From Paraburkholderia sp. (lineage in GTDB: Bacteria; Pseudomonadota; Gammaproteobacteria; Burkholderiales; Burkholderiaceae), in assembly GCF_024281035.1 (NCBI RefSeq), contig NZ_JAMXLH010000076.1, positions 1-64,000 of the forward strand: 64,000 nt of DNA. Direction: 5' to 3'. Shown here piece by piece: positions 8,281 through 17,018 of the stretch. Position numbers and translations under genes: made by a program. The notes under the pieces are model-generated. The model was not told where the DNA came from and searched no databases. It worked only from the letters and a program-made list of their open reading frames with translations. The first letter of the stretch is position 1. Each line of letters opens with the position of its first letter.

Positions 8281-8313
8281 AAGGGCGCTCCGTGAAAACG
8301 GAGCGCCCTTTTC
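8281..8313. terminator. Bidirectional terminator between convergent genes
   Basis: The 13-bp stem AAGGGCGCTCCGT with a GAAA loop is followed by TTTT on the plus strand. AAACAAAG on the left gives a T-rich tail for the minus strand. It serves the oxidoreductase gene and the convergent malic enzyme. Confidence 0.85.
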
Positions 8314-8368
8314 ATTGAGCGCATCGAACGGCTGCGCTCAATCCACCATCAGTCCAGCTCGTTTGCGC

Positions 8369-10654
8369 TTAGCGTGCCGCTGCCTTGCGCACCGCCGCGT
8401 TCGCCGAAGCGACCGCCGTCATATTGATGATGCGTCGCACGGTCGCCGCCGGCGTCAGGATATGCACCGGCTTCGACGCGCCGAGCAGGAACGGTCCCAC
8501 CGTCACGCCTTCGCCGCCGATCACCTTCAGCAGGTTATAGACGATGTTCGCGGCTTCCACGTTCGGCATGATGAGCAGGTTCGCTTCGCCCGCGAGCGTC
8601 GTGCCGGGGAACGCCTGCTTGCGGATCACCTCCGAAAGCGCTGCGTCGCCGTGCATTTCGCCGTCCACTTCGAGTTGCGGCGCACGCTGCGCCAGCAACT
8701 CGCGCGCCGCCTGCATGCGCTGCGACGTGGACGAGCGCACGCTGCCGAAGTTCGAGCTGGAGAGAAGCGCGACCTTCGGCGTGATGCCGAACTTCTCGAT
8801 CTCGCGCGCCGCGAGAATCGTCATGTCGGCGAGTTGCTCGGCGCTCGGCACTTCGTTCACGTAGGTGTCGCTGATGAAGAGGTTGCGGCCCGGCAGCATC
8901 AGCAGATTCATCGCCGCGTAGTTCCCGGCGCCATCAGCCTTGCCGAGCACCTGCTCGACGAAATTCAGGTGGAAGTCGAAGCTGTTCACGAGGCCGCAGA
9001 TCATGCCGTCCGCGTCGCCCAGATGCACGAGGATCGCGCCGATCAGCGTGTTGAACTTGCGCACCGCCGCCTTCGCGACTTCGGGCGTGACGCCCCGGCG
9101 CGCACCGATCTGGTGGTACGCCTGCCAGCTCTTCTGGAAGCGCGGATCGTCTTCCGGATCGACGATCTCGAAGTCGGTGCCCGCGCGCAGCTTCGAGCCC
9201 ATCTTCTTCAGGCGCATTTCCACCACGGACGGGCGGCCCACGATGATCGGCTTCGCGATCTTTTCATTGAGCACGAACTGCGCGGCGCGCAGCACGCGCT
9301 CGTCTTCGCCCTCGGCGAACACGATACGCGCCTGGCTCGCCTTCGCAGCCGCGAACACCGGGCGCATCACCATGCCCGAGCGGTAGACCGTCGCGCCAAG
9401 CTGCTCGCGGTAGGCGTCCATGTCGGCGATCGGGCGCGTCGCGACGCCCGATTCCATTGCCGCCTGCGCAACCGCCGGGGCGATCTTGATGATGAGGCGC
9501 GGATCGAACGGCTTCGGAATCAGGTATTCCGGGCCGAATTCGAGCGTGTGGCCTTCATACGCCTTCGCCACTTCGTCGCCCTGATCGGTTTCTTCGGCGA
9601 GTTCGGCGATCGCGCGCACGCACGCGAGCTTCATCTCTTCCGTAATCGTCGTCGCGCCGACGTCGAGCGCGCCGCGGAAGATGAACGGGAAGCACAGCAC
9701 GTTGTTGACCTGGTTCGGATAGTCCGAACGGCCCGTCGCGATGATCGCATCCGGGCGCACGGCTTTCGCCTCTTCCGGGCGGATTTCCGGGTCCGGGTTC
9801 GCCAGCGCGAGGATCAGCGGCTTGACGCCCATGTCCTTCACCATCTCGGGCTTGAGCACGCCCGCGCTCGAGCAGCCGAGGAACACGTCGGCTTGCTTGA
9901 TCGCGTCGGCGAGCGTGCGCGCCTGCGTGTTGGCCGCGTAGCGCTGCTTCGACGGATCGAGATTGCCGCGGCCTTCGTAGATCACGCCCTTCGAGTCGGC
10001 GACGAGGATGTTCTCCTTCTTCAGGCCGAGCTTCACGAGCAGGTCGAGGCAGGCGATCGCTGCGGCGCCCGCGCCGGAACACACGAACTTCACGCTGCCG
10101 AGATCCTTGCCGACGACCTTCAGGCCGTTGAGGATCGCCGCGGAGGCGATGATCGCCGTGCCGTGCTGGTCGTCGTGGAAGACGGGGATCTTCATGCGCT
10201 CGCGCAGCTTCTGCTCGATGTAGAAGCACTCGGGCGCCTTGATGTCTTCGAGGTTGATGCCGCCGAGCGTCGGCTCGAGCATGGCGATCGCTTCGACGAG
10301 CTTGTCCGGATCCGATTCGCTGAGCTCGATGTCGAAGACGTCGATGCCCGCGAATTTCTTGAAGAGACAGCCCTTGCCTTCCATCACCGGCTTCGCGGCG
10401 AGCGGGCCGATGTTGCCGAGGCCGAGCACGGCGGTGCCGTTCGTCACGACGCCGACGAGGTTGCCGCGCGACGTGTACTTCTGCGCGTCGAGCGGTTCGT
10501 CGTAGATCGCCATGCACGCGGCGGCAACGCCGGGCGAATACGCGAGCGAGAGGTCGAGCTGGTTCGACAGCGGCTTGGTCGGGGTGACCGAAATCTTGCC
10601 GGGTTTCGGATTCTGGTGGTACGCGAGCGCGCTTTGCTTCAGTTGTTCATCCAT
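8369..10654 (-). CDS. maeB: NADP-dependent malic enzyme with phosphotransacetylase-like domain
   Basis: The 761 residues match the long MaeB type. The malic enzyme part covers about residues 1-430, with YSPGVAAACMAIYDEP near the N-terminus, FHDDQHGTAII for metal and substrate, and the dinucleotide site FVCSGAGAAAIACLD. A phosphate-acetyltransferase-like domain runs from about 440 to the end (IVFAEGEDERVLRAA). The enzyme oxidatively decarboxylates malate to pyruvate, giving NADPH. In characterised long forms the C-terminal part is regulatory, responding to acetyl-CoA, rather than catalytic. It is convergent with the oxidoreductase gene and transcribed alone. Confidence 0.95.
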   Translation of the reverse strand: MDEQLKQSALAYHQNPKPGKISVTPTKPLSNQLDLSLAYSPGVAAACMAIYDEPLDAQKYTSRGNLVGVVTNGTAVLGLGNIGPLAAKPVMEGKGCLFKKFAGIDVFDIELSESDPDKLVEAIAMLEPTLGGINLEDIKAPECFYIEQKLRERMKIPVFHDDQHGTAIIASAAILNGLKVVGKDLGSVKFVCSGAGAAAIACLDLLVKLGLKKENILVADSKGVIYEGRGNLDPSKQRYAANTQARTLADAIKQADVFLGCSSAGVLKPEMVKDMGVKPLILALANPDPEIRPEEAKAVRPDAIIATGRSDYPNQVNNVLCFPFIFRGALDVGATTITEEMKLACVRAIAELAEETDQGDEVAKAYEGHTLEFGPEYLIPKPFDPRLIIKIAPAVAQAAMESGVATRPIADMDAYREQLGATVYRSGMVMRPVFAAAKASQARIVFAEGEDERVLRAAQFVLNEKIAKPIIVGRPSVVEMRLKKMGSKLRAGTDFEIVDPEDDPRFQKSWQAYHQIGARRGVTPEVAKAAVRKFNTLIGAILVHLGDADGMICGLVNSFDFHLNFVEQVLGKADGAGNYAAMNLLMLPGRNLFISDTYVNEVPSAEQLADMTILAAREIEKFGITPKVALLSSSNFGSVRSSTSQRMQAARELLAQRAPQLEVDGEMHGDAALSEVIRKQAFPGTTLAGEANLLIMPNVEAANIVYNLLKVIGGEGVTVGPFLLGASKPVHILTPAATVRRIINMTAVASANAAVRKAAAR

Positions 10655-10846
10655 TTTCAGGCCTGCCTGGACGTGAGCGACGTGAATCGTCTTGTGGTCG
10701 TGAATTCGTCGCTTCGCTCGACGCGCTCAAAGGGTCGACAGCGCAGCCCCGTGCGCAGGACATGCGGCGACGGGAAACCCCGGTGCGGAGAACGAAACGG
10801 CGAGTGCTAATTGGCGGGGGCGATTAGTGTACACCCGAGGCAACGC

Positions 10847-10906
10847 GCGTGAATCAGTGCGTGAGTCCGCGCATGAGTCCGCGTGTGTATCCGCGCGTGA
10901 ATCCAG
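10847..10906 (+). repeat. Five-copy 12-bp tandem array upstream of pyrE
   Basis: Units start at 10847, 10859, 10871, 10883 and 10895, with consensus GCGTGAGTCCGC and one to four changes per copy. It is non-coding by position, although 12-bp units keep all frames open. Confidence 0.75.
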
Positions 10907-10960
10907 TTCATCGAGCGCTCCCCGCCGTACGCGCGGCTCGTCGCCGTATCTCAAGTCGGG

Positions 10961-10966
10961 TAAAAT
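10961..10966 (+). promoter_or_regulatory. Candidate -10 of the pyrE promoter
   Basis: TAAAAT stands out in a very GC-rich stretch 221 bp before the pyrE start. The -35 side is poor. Confidence 0.35.
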
Positions 10967-11186
10967 ACGCGGCTACGCGCGCAAGAAAAGCCGTCCGGAC
11001 CGTGCGGGCCGCACCAAAACGAACCCCCGAAGAACCTCGGGCAACGTCAGGCAGCCAACGCCATCCGGGCCGCGCATCGCGGGTTCCGGTGTGCAACGCA
11101 TCCGGATTCGCCGTGCCAGCGCCACAGGGCCAGCCCCCCAGGGCCTCGCGCCCGCCCTCCCCGCTTTCATATCCAAGGATTCGCCC

Positions 11187-11873
11187 ATGACAGGCTACGA
11201 TCGCCAGACGATCTCGGACACGACCGCCAAAATGCTGCTCGAAGTGAAGGCCGTGCACTTCAACGCCGAAAAGCCCTTCATCTTCACTTCCGGCTGGGCG
11301 AGCCCGGTCTACATCGACTGCCGCAAGCTGATCTCGTACCCGCGCGTGCGCCGTGGCCTGATGGAAATGGCCGAAGCGACCATCCTGCGCGACGTCGGCT
11401 ACGAGCAGATCGACGCCGTCGCGGGCGGCGAAACCGCGGGCATTCCGTTCGCCGCATGGCTCTCGGACCGTCTGATGGTGCCCATGCAGTACGTGCGCAA
11501 GAAGCCGAAGGGCTTTGGCCGCAACGCGCAGATCGAGGGGCTGCTCACCGAAGGCCAGCGCGTGCTGCTCGTCGAAGACCTGACCACCGACAGCCGCAGC
11601 AAGATCAACTTCATCAACGCGCTGCGCACGGCAGGCGCGACGGTGAACCACTGCTTCGTGCTGTTCCACTACAACATCTTCAAGGAAAGCGTGTCGGTGC
11701 TGAAAGACATCGACGTCGACCTGCACGCGCTTGCAACGTGGTGGGATGTGCTGCGCGTCGCGAAGGAATCGGGCTACTTCGAAACGAAGACGCTCGACGA
11801 AGTCGAGAAATTCCTGCATGCACCGGCCGAATGGTCGGCAGCGCACGGCGGCGCGACGGCGGCACCGCAGTAA
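11187..11873 (+). CDS. pyrE: Orotate phosphoribosyltransferase
   Basis: It transfers the phosphoribosyl group of PRPP to orotate to form OMP, the fifth step of de novo pyrimidine synthesis. The 228 residues are the family length. The PRPP-binding motif VLLVEDLTTDSRSK is intact, as are FTSGWASPVYIDCR and the flexible-loop lysines YVRKKPKGFG. The ATG has a modest AAGGAT 7 bp upstream and begins at the conserved N-terminus; an in-frame open region upstream was not used. It is followed by a strong terminator. Confidence 0.95.
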   Translation: MTGYDRQTISDTTAKMLLEVKAVHFNAEKPFIFTSGWASPVYIDCRKLISYPRVRRGLMEMAEATILRDVGYEQIDAVAGGETAGIPFAAWLSDRLMVPMQYVRKKPKGFGRNAQIEGLLTEGQRVLLVEDLTTDSRSKINFINALRTAGATVNHCFVLFHYNIFKESVSVLKDIDVDLHALATWWDVLRVAKESGYFETKTLDEVEKFLHAPAEWSAAHGGATAAPQ

Positions 11874-11920
11874 GCAGCACAGCTGGCGCGGCGGCTTCAC
11901 GTCGCACCGCGGCAAAACGA

Positions 11921-11953
11921 AAAACCCACTGTCTTGCAGGACAGTGGGTTTTT
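11921..11953 (+). terminator. Rho-independent terminator of pyrE
   Basis: AAAACCCACTGTC pairs with GACAGTGGGTTTT around a TTGCAG loop, followed by further T. Confidence 0.92.
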
Positions 11954-12162
11954 TTGTGCACTTCCTGTCGCGACCAGGCACTGCCAGGCGCCCCCGCGCG
12001 CACCCGCCGATAACGATTTCCGCCCACGCGCCATACTCTGCAAAGCGAGACGGCACTTCGGGAAAGCGCTCTACCGAAGCGGTCCCGATCTGGAACACAA
12101 TTCGAAACGTCACCTCGGCGGATCGTGGGCGGCATTCGATGAACACACGGGAGAACGGGTCA

Positions 12163-12753
12163 ATGGATCGCGCCCACGCCAGCACGCCACTTTCACGCTG
12201 CCTTCGGCTCGTACTCGGTTGCGCGCCGCTCGCACTCGTCGCTCATGTGGATAGTGCGGCTCAGGCAGGCGAGGCGTTCTCGGTTTCGAGCACGACGATG
12301 CATGATGGCGGGCGTGTCGCCACAGCGCAGGTCTTCAACAAGGGCGGCTGCGACGGCGGCAACCGCTCGCCGCAGCTGACGTGGCACAACGCCCCGGCCG
12401 GTACGCGCAGCTTCGCCATCACGATGTTCGATCCCGACGCGCCCGGCCCCGGCTGGTGGCACTGGGCCGTCGCGGACATACCGGCGCGCGTGACGGCGCT
12501 GCCGGAGAACGCGAGCGCGTCGGGCGAACTGAAGACGCTCGGCGCCGTCGAGGCGCGCAACGACTTCGATGCCGACGGTTACGGCGGCCCCTGTCCGCCG
12601 CCGGGCAAACCGCATCGCTACGTGATCACGGTGTACGCGCTCGGCATCGACCGGCTCGGCGTTCCGCAAGGCCGCCCCGCCGCCCTGTTCGATCACGAAA
12701 TCTCGGGGTCCAGGCTCGGCAGCGCGCAGCTCACGGTTACGTACGGACGCTGA
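12163..12753 (+). CDS. YbhB/YbcL-family (PEBP-like) secreted protein
   Basis: A 196-residue protein of the bacterial phosphatidylethanolamine-binding/Raf-kinase-inhibitor-like family. It shows the hallmark DPDAPGPGWWHWAVADIP and the GPCPPPGKPHRYVITVYAL ligand-pocket segment. The N-terminus carries a signal-like stretch (CLRLVLGCAPLALVAHVDSAAQA), so export is likely. GGGAG at 12149-12153 selects the ATG at 12163; another in-frame ATG at 12139 lacks a good site. The biological role of this family in bacteria is poorly known. It is monocistronic. Confidence 0.88.
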   Translation: MDRAHASTPLSRCLRLVLGCAPLALVAHVDSAAQAGEAFSVSSTTMHDGGRVATAQVFNKGGCDGGNRSPQLTWHNAPAGTRSFAITMFDPDAPGPGWWHWAVADIPARVTALPENASASGELKTLGAVEARNDFDADGYGGPCPPPGKPHRYVITVYALGIDRLGVPQGRPAALFDHEISGSRLGSAQLTVTYGR

Positions 12754-13124
12754 AGGACGCTTAAGGACGCTTAGGGCCACCGAATAGGGGACGTGCGCGA
12801 CCCGCGTTCCTCCACGAACGAAACACCACTTCCAACGCCGGTCGATTCGGCTCAGACCCCTTCACCATCCACGCAACGTTGCGTCACACGGCCAGCGCTT
12901 TCTAATTCGGGGCCGCATAAAGATTTTCCCTGGCTAGCCGAAATGCATATGCCGTCTTGATCCAGATCAAGACGGCATATGCAGCGCTACCGCTCCCGTT
13001 ACGTGGAACACCACCGGCATGCCGCGTCACTGCGGCAAGTCGGGGTTGGGCGATGCATTCCGGGGGAGCCGGTGCGCGCCGGCCTCTCACCGTCCCGCTA
13101 AACGACATATGCAAGAGGTTTTCG
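12754..13124. other. 371-bp gap before the chemoreceptor gene
   Basis: The main content is a 38-bp perfect palindrome at 12945-12982 with an FNR/Anr-type box at its centre. The rest up to the AAGAGG ribosome site (13113-13118) is open in the chemoreceptor frame but has no good start signal. No terminator is seen for the upstream PEBP gene. Confidence 0.6.
12945..12982. promoter_or_regulatory. 38-bp palindrome containing a perfect FNR/Anr-type box
   Basis: Two 18-bp arms (12945-12962 and 12965-12982) are exact inverted repeats around CA. The centre, 12957-12970, reads TTGATCCAGATCAA, a perfect match to the TTGAT-N4-ATCAA consensus bound by FNR/Anr/Dnr regulators. It lies 155 bp before the chemoreceptor start. 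A good -10 at the usual activator distance is not obvious, so this could instead be an RNA hairpin. Confidence 0.55.
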
Positions 13125-14849
13125 TTGGGTAAATTCTTTTCGACGGTCAGGGCCAGGATCATTCTCGTGCTCGCGACCAGCATGGCGATTACGCTGATCG
13201 TCGGCGGCTTCGGTCTGCGCGGCATCTCGGTCTTGCGCAGCGCGTTACACAACACCTACACCGCCATCGTCATCCCGACCGGCTATCTGAGCGCGACCCA
13301 GACCGATACGCTCAATTCGCGTCTTGCGCTCTGGCGCATGGTCGCGCAGAAGGACAAGTCTTCCATCGCGAAGGCTCGCGACTTTTCGGCGCAGACGGAA
13401 AAGGACTGGAAGGACTACTACCCGAATGGTGTGACGGGCCATGAAGAGCGCGTGCTGGCAGACAAGATCGACGGCCAGCTCACGCAGTACCGCGCAGCGG
13501 TCGACAAGGAACTGTCGCTCATCGAGCAGGGCGACTTCGACGGCGCGCTCGCGTGGCAGGTGAGCAACGTTCTGCCGATCGGCGACAGCGTGACGGCACT
13601 GCTCAAGCAGGACGTGCAGCTTGACGCCGATGTGGCGAAACAGACCGATAGCGACGGTACGGCCGAGGCCGCGCGGTTGAAGTGGATTTCCATCGCACTG
13701 CTGTTCGCCGGTATCGCGATGTCGATCGGTGCGGCGCTCTATCTGATCCGTGCCATCACGCGCCCGTTGAACAAGACGGTGAGTATCGCCAGCGAGATCG
13801 CGCAGGGCCGGCTCGACGCCGGGATCGTCGTGGACGCGACGGGCGAATTCGGGCAATTGCTCGACGCCATGAAGACGATGAGCCGGCAACTGGCCGCCAC
13901 CATCCGGGGGATTCGCGACAGCAGCGAGTCGGTGACGGTTGCATCCGGGCAGATCGCGGCGGGCAACCAGGATCTCTCGGCGCGCACGGAAGAGCAGGCG
14001 GCATCGCTCGAACAGACGGCCGCGAGCATGACGCAACTCACCGAAACCGTGAAGCAGAACGCCGATAACGCACGCCAGGCCAACTCGCTCGCAGCCAACG
14101 CACGCGCGCTGACCGATGCGGGAAGCACGGCGGTGGGCACGATGGTGGCGACGATGCAGGCGATTCGCACGGACTCCGCCAGGATCGCCGAGATCACCGG
14201 GATGATCGAGGGCATCGCCTTCCAGACGAATATCCTCGCGCTGAATGCTGCCGTCGAAGCCGCGCGCGCCGGGGAACAGGGCCGCGGATTTGCCGTGGTG
14301 GCCGGTGAGGTGCGCACGCTGGCGCAACGCGCGTCGGCAGCGGCCAAGGAAATCAAGGTGCTGATCGAAGCGTCCTCGGGCAAGGTGCAGCAAGGCGCCG
14401 AGCAGGCGGGCGACGTCGGCGCGACGATGGACAAAGTGATCCAGGCGATTAGCCAGGTGTCCGATATCGTCGGCGAGATCTCGGCGGCCTCCGACGAGCA
14501 GAGCAAGGGCATCCTGCAGGTCCATCAGGCAATCAACCAGATCGACGAGGTGACCCAGCAGAACGCCGCGCTGGTGGAAGAGGCGGCGGCGGCGGCCCAG
14601 TCGCTGCAGGAGCAGGCCACGAAGATGAAATCCGACGTGACGTTCTTCCGGCTCGGAGACGAGTCGTCGCACCAGCGGCCCACACGGGCGCAACCGGCGC
14701 AGAAGCGGACGGCCGCGCAACCCAATCGACCGATGCGGCCGATGCGGCCGGCGACGGCAACGATGGCAACGGCGGCGGCGGCCGGTCTTCGTGCACCGGC
14801 TACAGGCGCCGTGGCGGACAGCCGCGCCGACGACTGGGAGACTTTCTAG
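13125..14849 (+). CDS. Methyl-accepting chemotaxis protein with CheR-binding tail
   Basis: A 574-residue Tar/Tsr-type receptor. It has a membrane segment at about 9-31 (ARIILVLATSMAITLIVGGF), a periplasmic four-helix-bundle sensor at about 35-180, a second membrane segment at about 185-207, and a HAMP domain. The signalling helices contain the hairpin tip IEGIAFQTNILALNAAVEAA. A Pro/Ala/Arg-rich tether ends in DWETF, the xWxxF pentapeptide that recruits CheR/CheB. The start is inferred to be TTG at 13125, from AAGAGG 6-7 bp upstream and the usual N-terminus; an ATG at 13053 is the alternative. A possible Anr box lies upstream. The ligand is unknown. Confidence 0.93.
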   Translation: MGKFFSTVRARIILVLATSMAITLIVGGFGLRGISVLRSALHNTYTAIVIPTGYLSATQTDTLNSRLALWRMVAQKDKSSIAKARDFSAQTEKDWKDYYPNGVTGHEERVLADKIDGQLTQYRAAVDKELSLIEQGDFDGALAWQVSNVLPIGDSVTALLKQDVQLDADVAKQTDSDGTAEAARLKWISIALLFAGIAMSIGAALYLIRAITRPLNKTVSIASEIAQGRLDAGIVVDATGEFGQLLDAMKTMSRQLAATIRGIRDSSESVTVASGQIAAGNQDLSARTEEQAASLEQTAASMTQLTETVKQNADNARQANSLAANARALTDAGSTAVGTMVATMQAIRTDSARIAEITGMIEGIAFQTNILALNAAVEAARAGEQGRGFAVVAGEVRTLAQRASAAAKEIKVLIEASSGKVQQGAEQAGDVGATMDKVIQAISQVSDIVGEISAASDEQSKGILQVHQAINQIDEVTQQNAALVEEAAAAAQSLQEQATKMKSDVTFFRLGDESSHQRPTRAQPAQKRTAAQPNRPMRPMRPATATMATAAAAGLRAPATGAVADSRADDWETF

Positions 14850-15041
14850 GCGCCGTGATTCGTCGTCATCGCGAAGTCGGGCAGATGCGACGGGTATCCG
14901 TCCGCTTCCAGACCCGAGGCGAACAACGAACTCGGCGAGCCGCATGTTTCAAAGGGGTCGGTACGCACCGTACCTTCCCCGAAAATCCGTGGCGCACCAT
15001 TTTTTTCCGGCACGGCCCGCACCTCGATACGCATCAAGTCT

Positions 15042-15047
15042 TAAAAT
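15042..15047 (+). promoter_or_regulatory. Possible -10 of argC
   Basis: TAAAAT occurs 74 bp ahead of the start codon; no clear -35 was found. Confidence 0.3.
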
Positions 15048-15120
15048 ACCGTTCCGGCGCCCGACGGGCCAGCACCCGTTGCGCGAGCGCCCCGAACCAC
15101 CCGCGTTCAGAGAGACTGCA

Positions 15121-16068
15121 ATGAGCACGAAAGTTTTTGTCGACGGACAGGAAGGCACGACCGGCCTGAAGATTTTCGAGTACCTGTCAGCGCGCGCCGA
15201 CGTCGAGATCCTGCGTATCGACGAAGCGAAGCGCAAGGATGTCGAGGAACGTCGCCGTCTCATCAACGCTTCGGACGTGACGTTCCTCTGCCTGCCCGAT
15301 GCCGCCTCGCGCGAATCGGCTTCGCTGGTCGAAAACGGCCGCACCGTGCTGATCGACGCGAGCACCGCATTTCGCACGAGCGCCGACTGGGCCTACGGCC
15401 TGCCCGAACTCACGCGCCAGCAGCGCGAGCGCGTGCGCAACGCGAAGCGCATCGCCGTGCCGGGCTGCCACGCTTCGGCGTTCGTGCTCGCCATGCGCCC
15501 GCTCGTCGAGGCCGGTCTTGTCGGCGCCGACTTCGCAGCCCACGCGTACTCGCTGACCGGGTACAGCGGCGGCGGCAAGAAAATGATCGCGGAGTACGAA
15601 GCAGGCGGCAACGCGAAGCTGATGAGCCCGCGTCCTTATGCGCTCGGCCTCACGCACAAGCACCTGCCGGAGATGGCCGCGCACGGCGGCCTGAAGCTCA
15701 CGCCAGTGTTCACGCCCGTCGTCGGCCCGTTCTACAAAGGTCTTGCCGTCACGACCTTCTTCTCGCCGCAGCAGCTCACGCGCCGCGCGAAGCCGCAGGA
15801 CATTCAGGCGCTGTTCGCCGAGTACTACGCGGGCGAGGCATTCGTGCGCGTGGCGCCGTACAACGCCGACGAGAACCTCGATAACGGCGCCTTCGATGTC
15901 CAGGCGAACAACGACACGAATCGCGTCGATCTGTTCGTGTTCGGCAACGACGAGCAGTTCGTGACCGTCGCGCGCCTCGACAATCTGGGCAAGGGTGCGT
16001 CGGGCGCGGCGATCCAGTGCATGAACCTCGCCATCGGCGCGGCGGAAAACACCGGACTCAAAGGCTGA
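15121..16068 (+). CDS. argC: N-acetyl-gamma-glutamyl-phosphate reductase (short, type 2 form)
   Basis: This NADPH-dependent enzyme reduces N-acetylglutamyl phosphate to the semialdehyde, the third step of arginine synthesis. At 315 residues it belongs to the shorter ArgC type. The nucleotide-binding region is at the N-terminus (VDGQEGTTGLKIFEYL), and the catalytic Cys116 lies in VPGCHASAF. SLTGYSGGGKKM and the GLTHKHLPEM segment are conserved. The ATG follows AGAGA at a suitable distance. It is transcribed alone and ends in a strong terminator; no other arg genes are nearby. Confidence 0.94.
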   Translation: MSTKVFVDGQEGTTGLKIFEYLSARADVEILRIDEAKRKDVEERRRLINASDVTFLCLPDAASRESASLVENGRTVLIDASTAFRTSADWAYGLPELTRQQRERVRNAKRIAVPGCHASAFVLAMRPLVEAGLVGADFAAHAYSLTGYSGGGKKMIAEYEAGGNAKLMSPRPYALGLTHKHLPEMAAHGGLKLTPVFTPVVGPFYKGLAVTTFFSPQQLTRRAKPQDIQALFAEYYAGEAFVRVAPYNADENLDNGAFDVQANNDTNRVDLFVFGNDEQFVTVARLDNLGKGASGAAIQCMNLAIGAAENTGLKG

Positions 16069-16104
16069 TTTAACGCACGCGTACCGGCATCGGCAGCACA
16101 ACGC

Positions 16105-16135
16105 AAAACCGGCTCTGCAAAGAGCCGGTTTTTTT
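16105..16135 (+). terminator. Rho-independent terminator of argC
   Basis: AAAACCGGCTCT and AGAGCCGGTTTT form a 12-bp stem with a GCAA loop and a T tract. Confidence 0.92.
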
Positions 16136-16221
16136 ATGTGCGCTCAATTGCGCGGCGACGGTGGCGCGAATGCGGGACGAAAGCTGCACAAACGCCGCAC
16201 GATGGCGGCAAAAAGCGCGCA

Positions 16222-16249
16222 GAAAAAAAAAGCCCGCCAAGTCGGCGGG
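16222..16249 (-). terminator. Terminator downstream of the receiver-domain gene
   Basis: Read on the minus strand, GCCCGCC-GACTT-GGCGGGC is followed by nine T (plus-strand A run at 16222-16230). It lies about 115 bp past the stop of the minus-strand gene. Confidence 0.8.
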
Positions 16250-16340
16250 CTTAATCCATATCAGAGGAGACATGGAGGAGACGAAATCAGTATAGCCATA
16301 TTCGTGGTGCAACGCAACATGTAAAGTAGCACGGACCCCA

Positions 16341-16360
16341 ATGTTGTAATTTAACAACAT
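16341..16360. repeat. 20-bp imperfect palindrome at the 3' end of the receiver-domain gene
   Basis: ATGTTGT and ACAACAT flank a 6-bp A/T centre, 5 bp beyond the minus-strand stop codon. It is strikingly A/T-rich for the region. Function is unknown; it could be a protein site or a weak hairpin. Confidence 0.4.
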
Positions 16361-16365
16361 CGAGC

Positions 16366-16731
16366 CTACTGGCCGATCATCGAGAGAATAAACATCAGTT
16401 GATCGAGCCCCACCGGGCGCACCAGATGAACATCGAAGCCCGCCGCCAGCGCTTCGTCGCGGTGGCGCGAGTCGCCCCAGCCGGTCAGCGCAATGAGCAG
16501 CCGCATGCGCGTGCCGCTCGCCTGCCGCAATCGGTGGACGATGGTTGCCGGATCCTCCGCCTGCAACGACAACCCGATGATCGCGACATCCGGCGCAAAG
16601 CGCGCAGCCGCTTCGACCGCATCGTCGAGCGTGCGCGCCACGGCAATCGCATAACCGAGGTCCGTGAGCAACGTGCCGAGCCCCGTTAGCGACTTCTCGT
16701 CGGTATCGGCGATCAGAATGCGCGTTTCCAC
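16366..16731 (-). CDS. Stand-alone receiver-domain protein lacking the phosphoacceptor Asp
   Basis: The 121 residues are a CheY-like receiver domain with no output domain. The acidic pair (Asp9, Asp11), Thr83 and the HLVRPVGLDQL end segment are recognisable and resemble receivers of hybrid histidine kinases. The expected phosphoacceptor aspartate is Gly53 (PDVAIIGLSL), and the conserved Lys is Arg105. Phosphorylation by the normal route therefore looks impossible. The start is GTG at 16731 with AGGAG 7 bp upstream; earlier in-frame residues have no ribosome site. It is transcribed alone. It may act by phosphorylation-independent protein contact. Confidence 0.85.
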   Translation of the reverse strand: METRILIADTDEKSLTGLGTLLTDLGYAIAVARTLDDAVEAAARFAPDVAIIGLSLQAEDPATIVHRLRQASGTRMRLLIALTGWGDSRHRDEALAAGFDVHLVRPVGLDQLMFILSMIGQ

Positions 16732-17018
16732 CCGCCGTCTCCTGCCATTGTGGTTGTCATTCGGCCACTGCCCAGCACGATTCCTTCCGGCACGCCGCAA
16801 GGCCCGCTCCAGCGCACCTCGCAATGTGGTCCGACGCGACGGCTGCCATTGTCCTCGTCTGCTTTAACCCGCATTGTGCGACACCGAGCGCTCGTATGAA
16901 GATTGCGCCGCGTCTGCTCCGTTGGCAACCCGTGCCCGGGCGGGCGGGCGAATCGAATCGAATCGACCAGACGAGTCGGCCAAATGAAGCGATCCCATCC
17001 AGGAGACACACCGCACCA

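Larger units (their letters stand above)
10655..11186. other. 532-bp divergent region between maeB and pyrE
   Basis: It contains the maeB upstream region, a five-copy 12-bp tandem array at 10847-10906, and a candidate pyrE -10 (TAAAAT, 10961-10966) followed by a GC-rich leader of about 215 bp. The leader is open in the pyrE frame but shows no ribosome site or recognisable protein. No pyrimidine attenuator hairpin with a T tract was seen. Confidence 0.55.

Noticed and set aside
8315..10810. A long open frame on the plus strand antisense to the malic enzyme gene (about 830 codons)
   Set aside because: The product is Arg/His/Ala/Asp-rich low-complexity sequence with no ribosome site or known family. 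It is a by-product of third-position GC bias in maeB.
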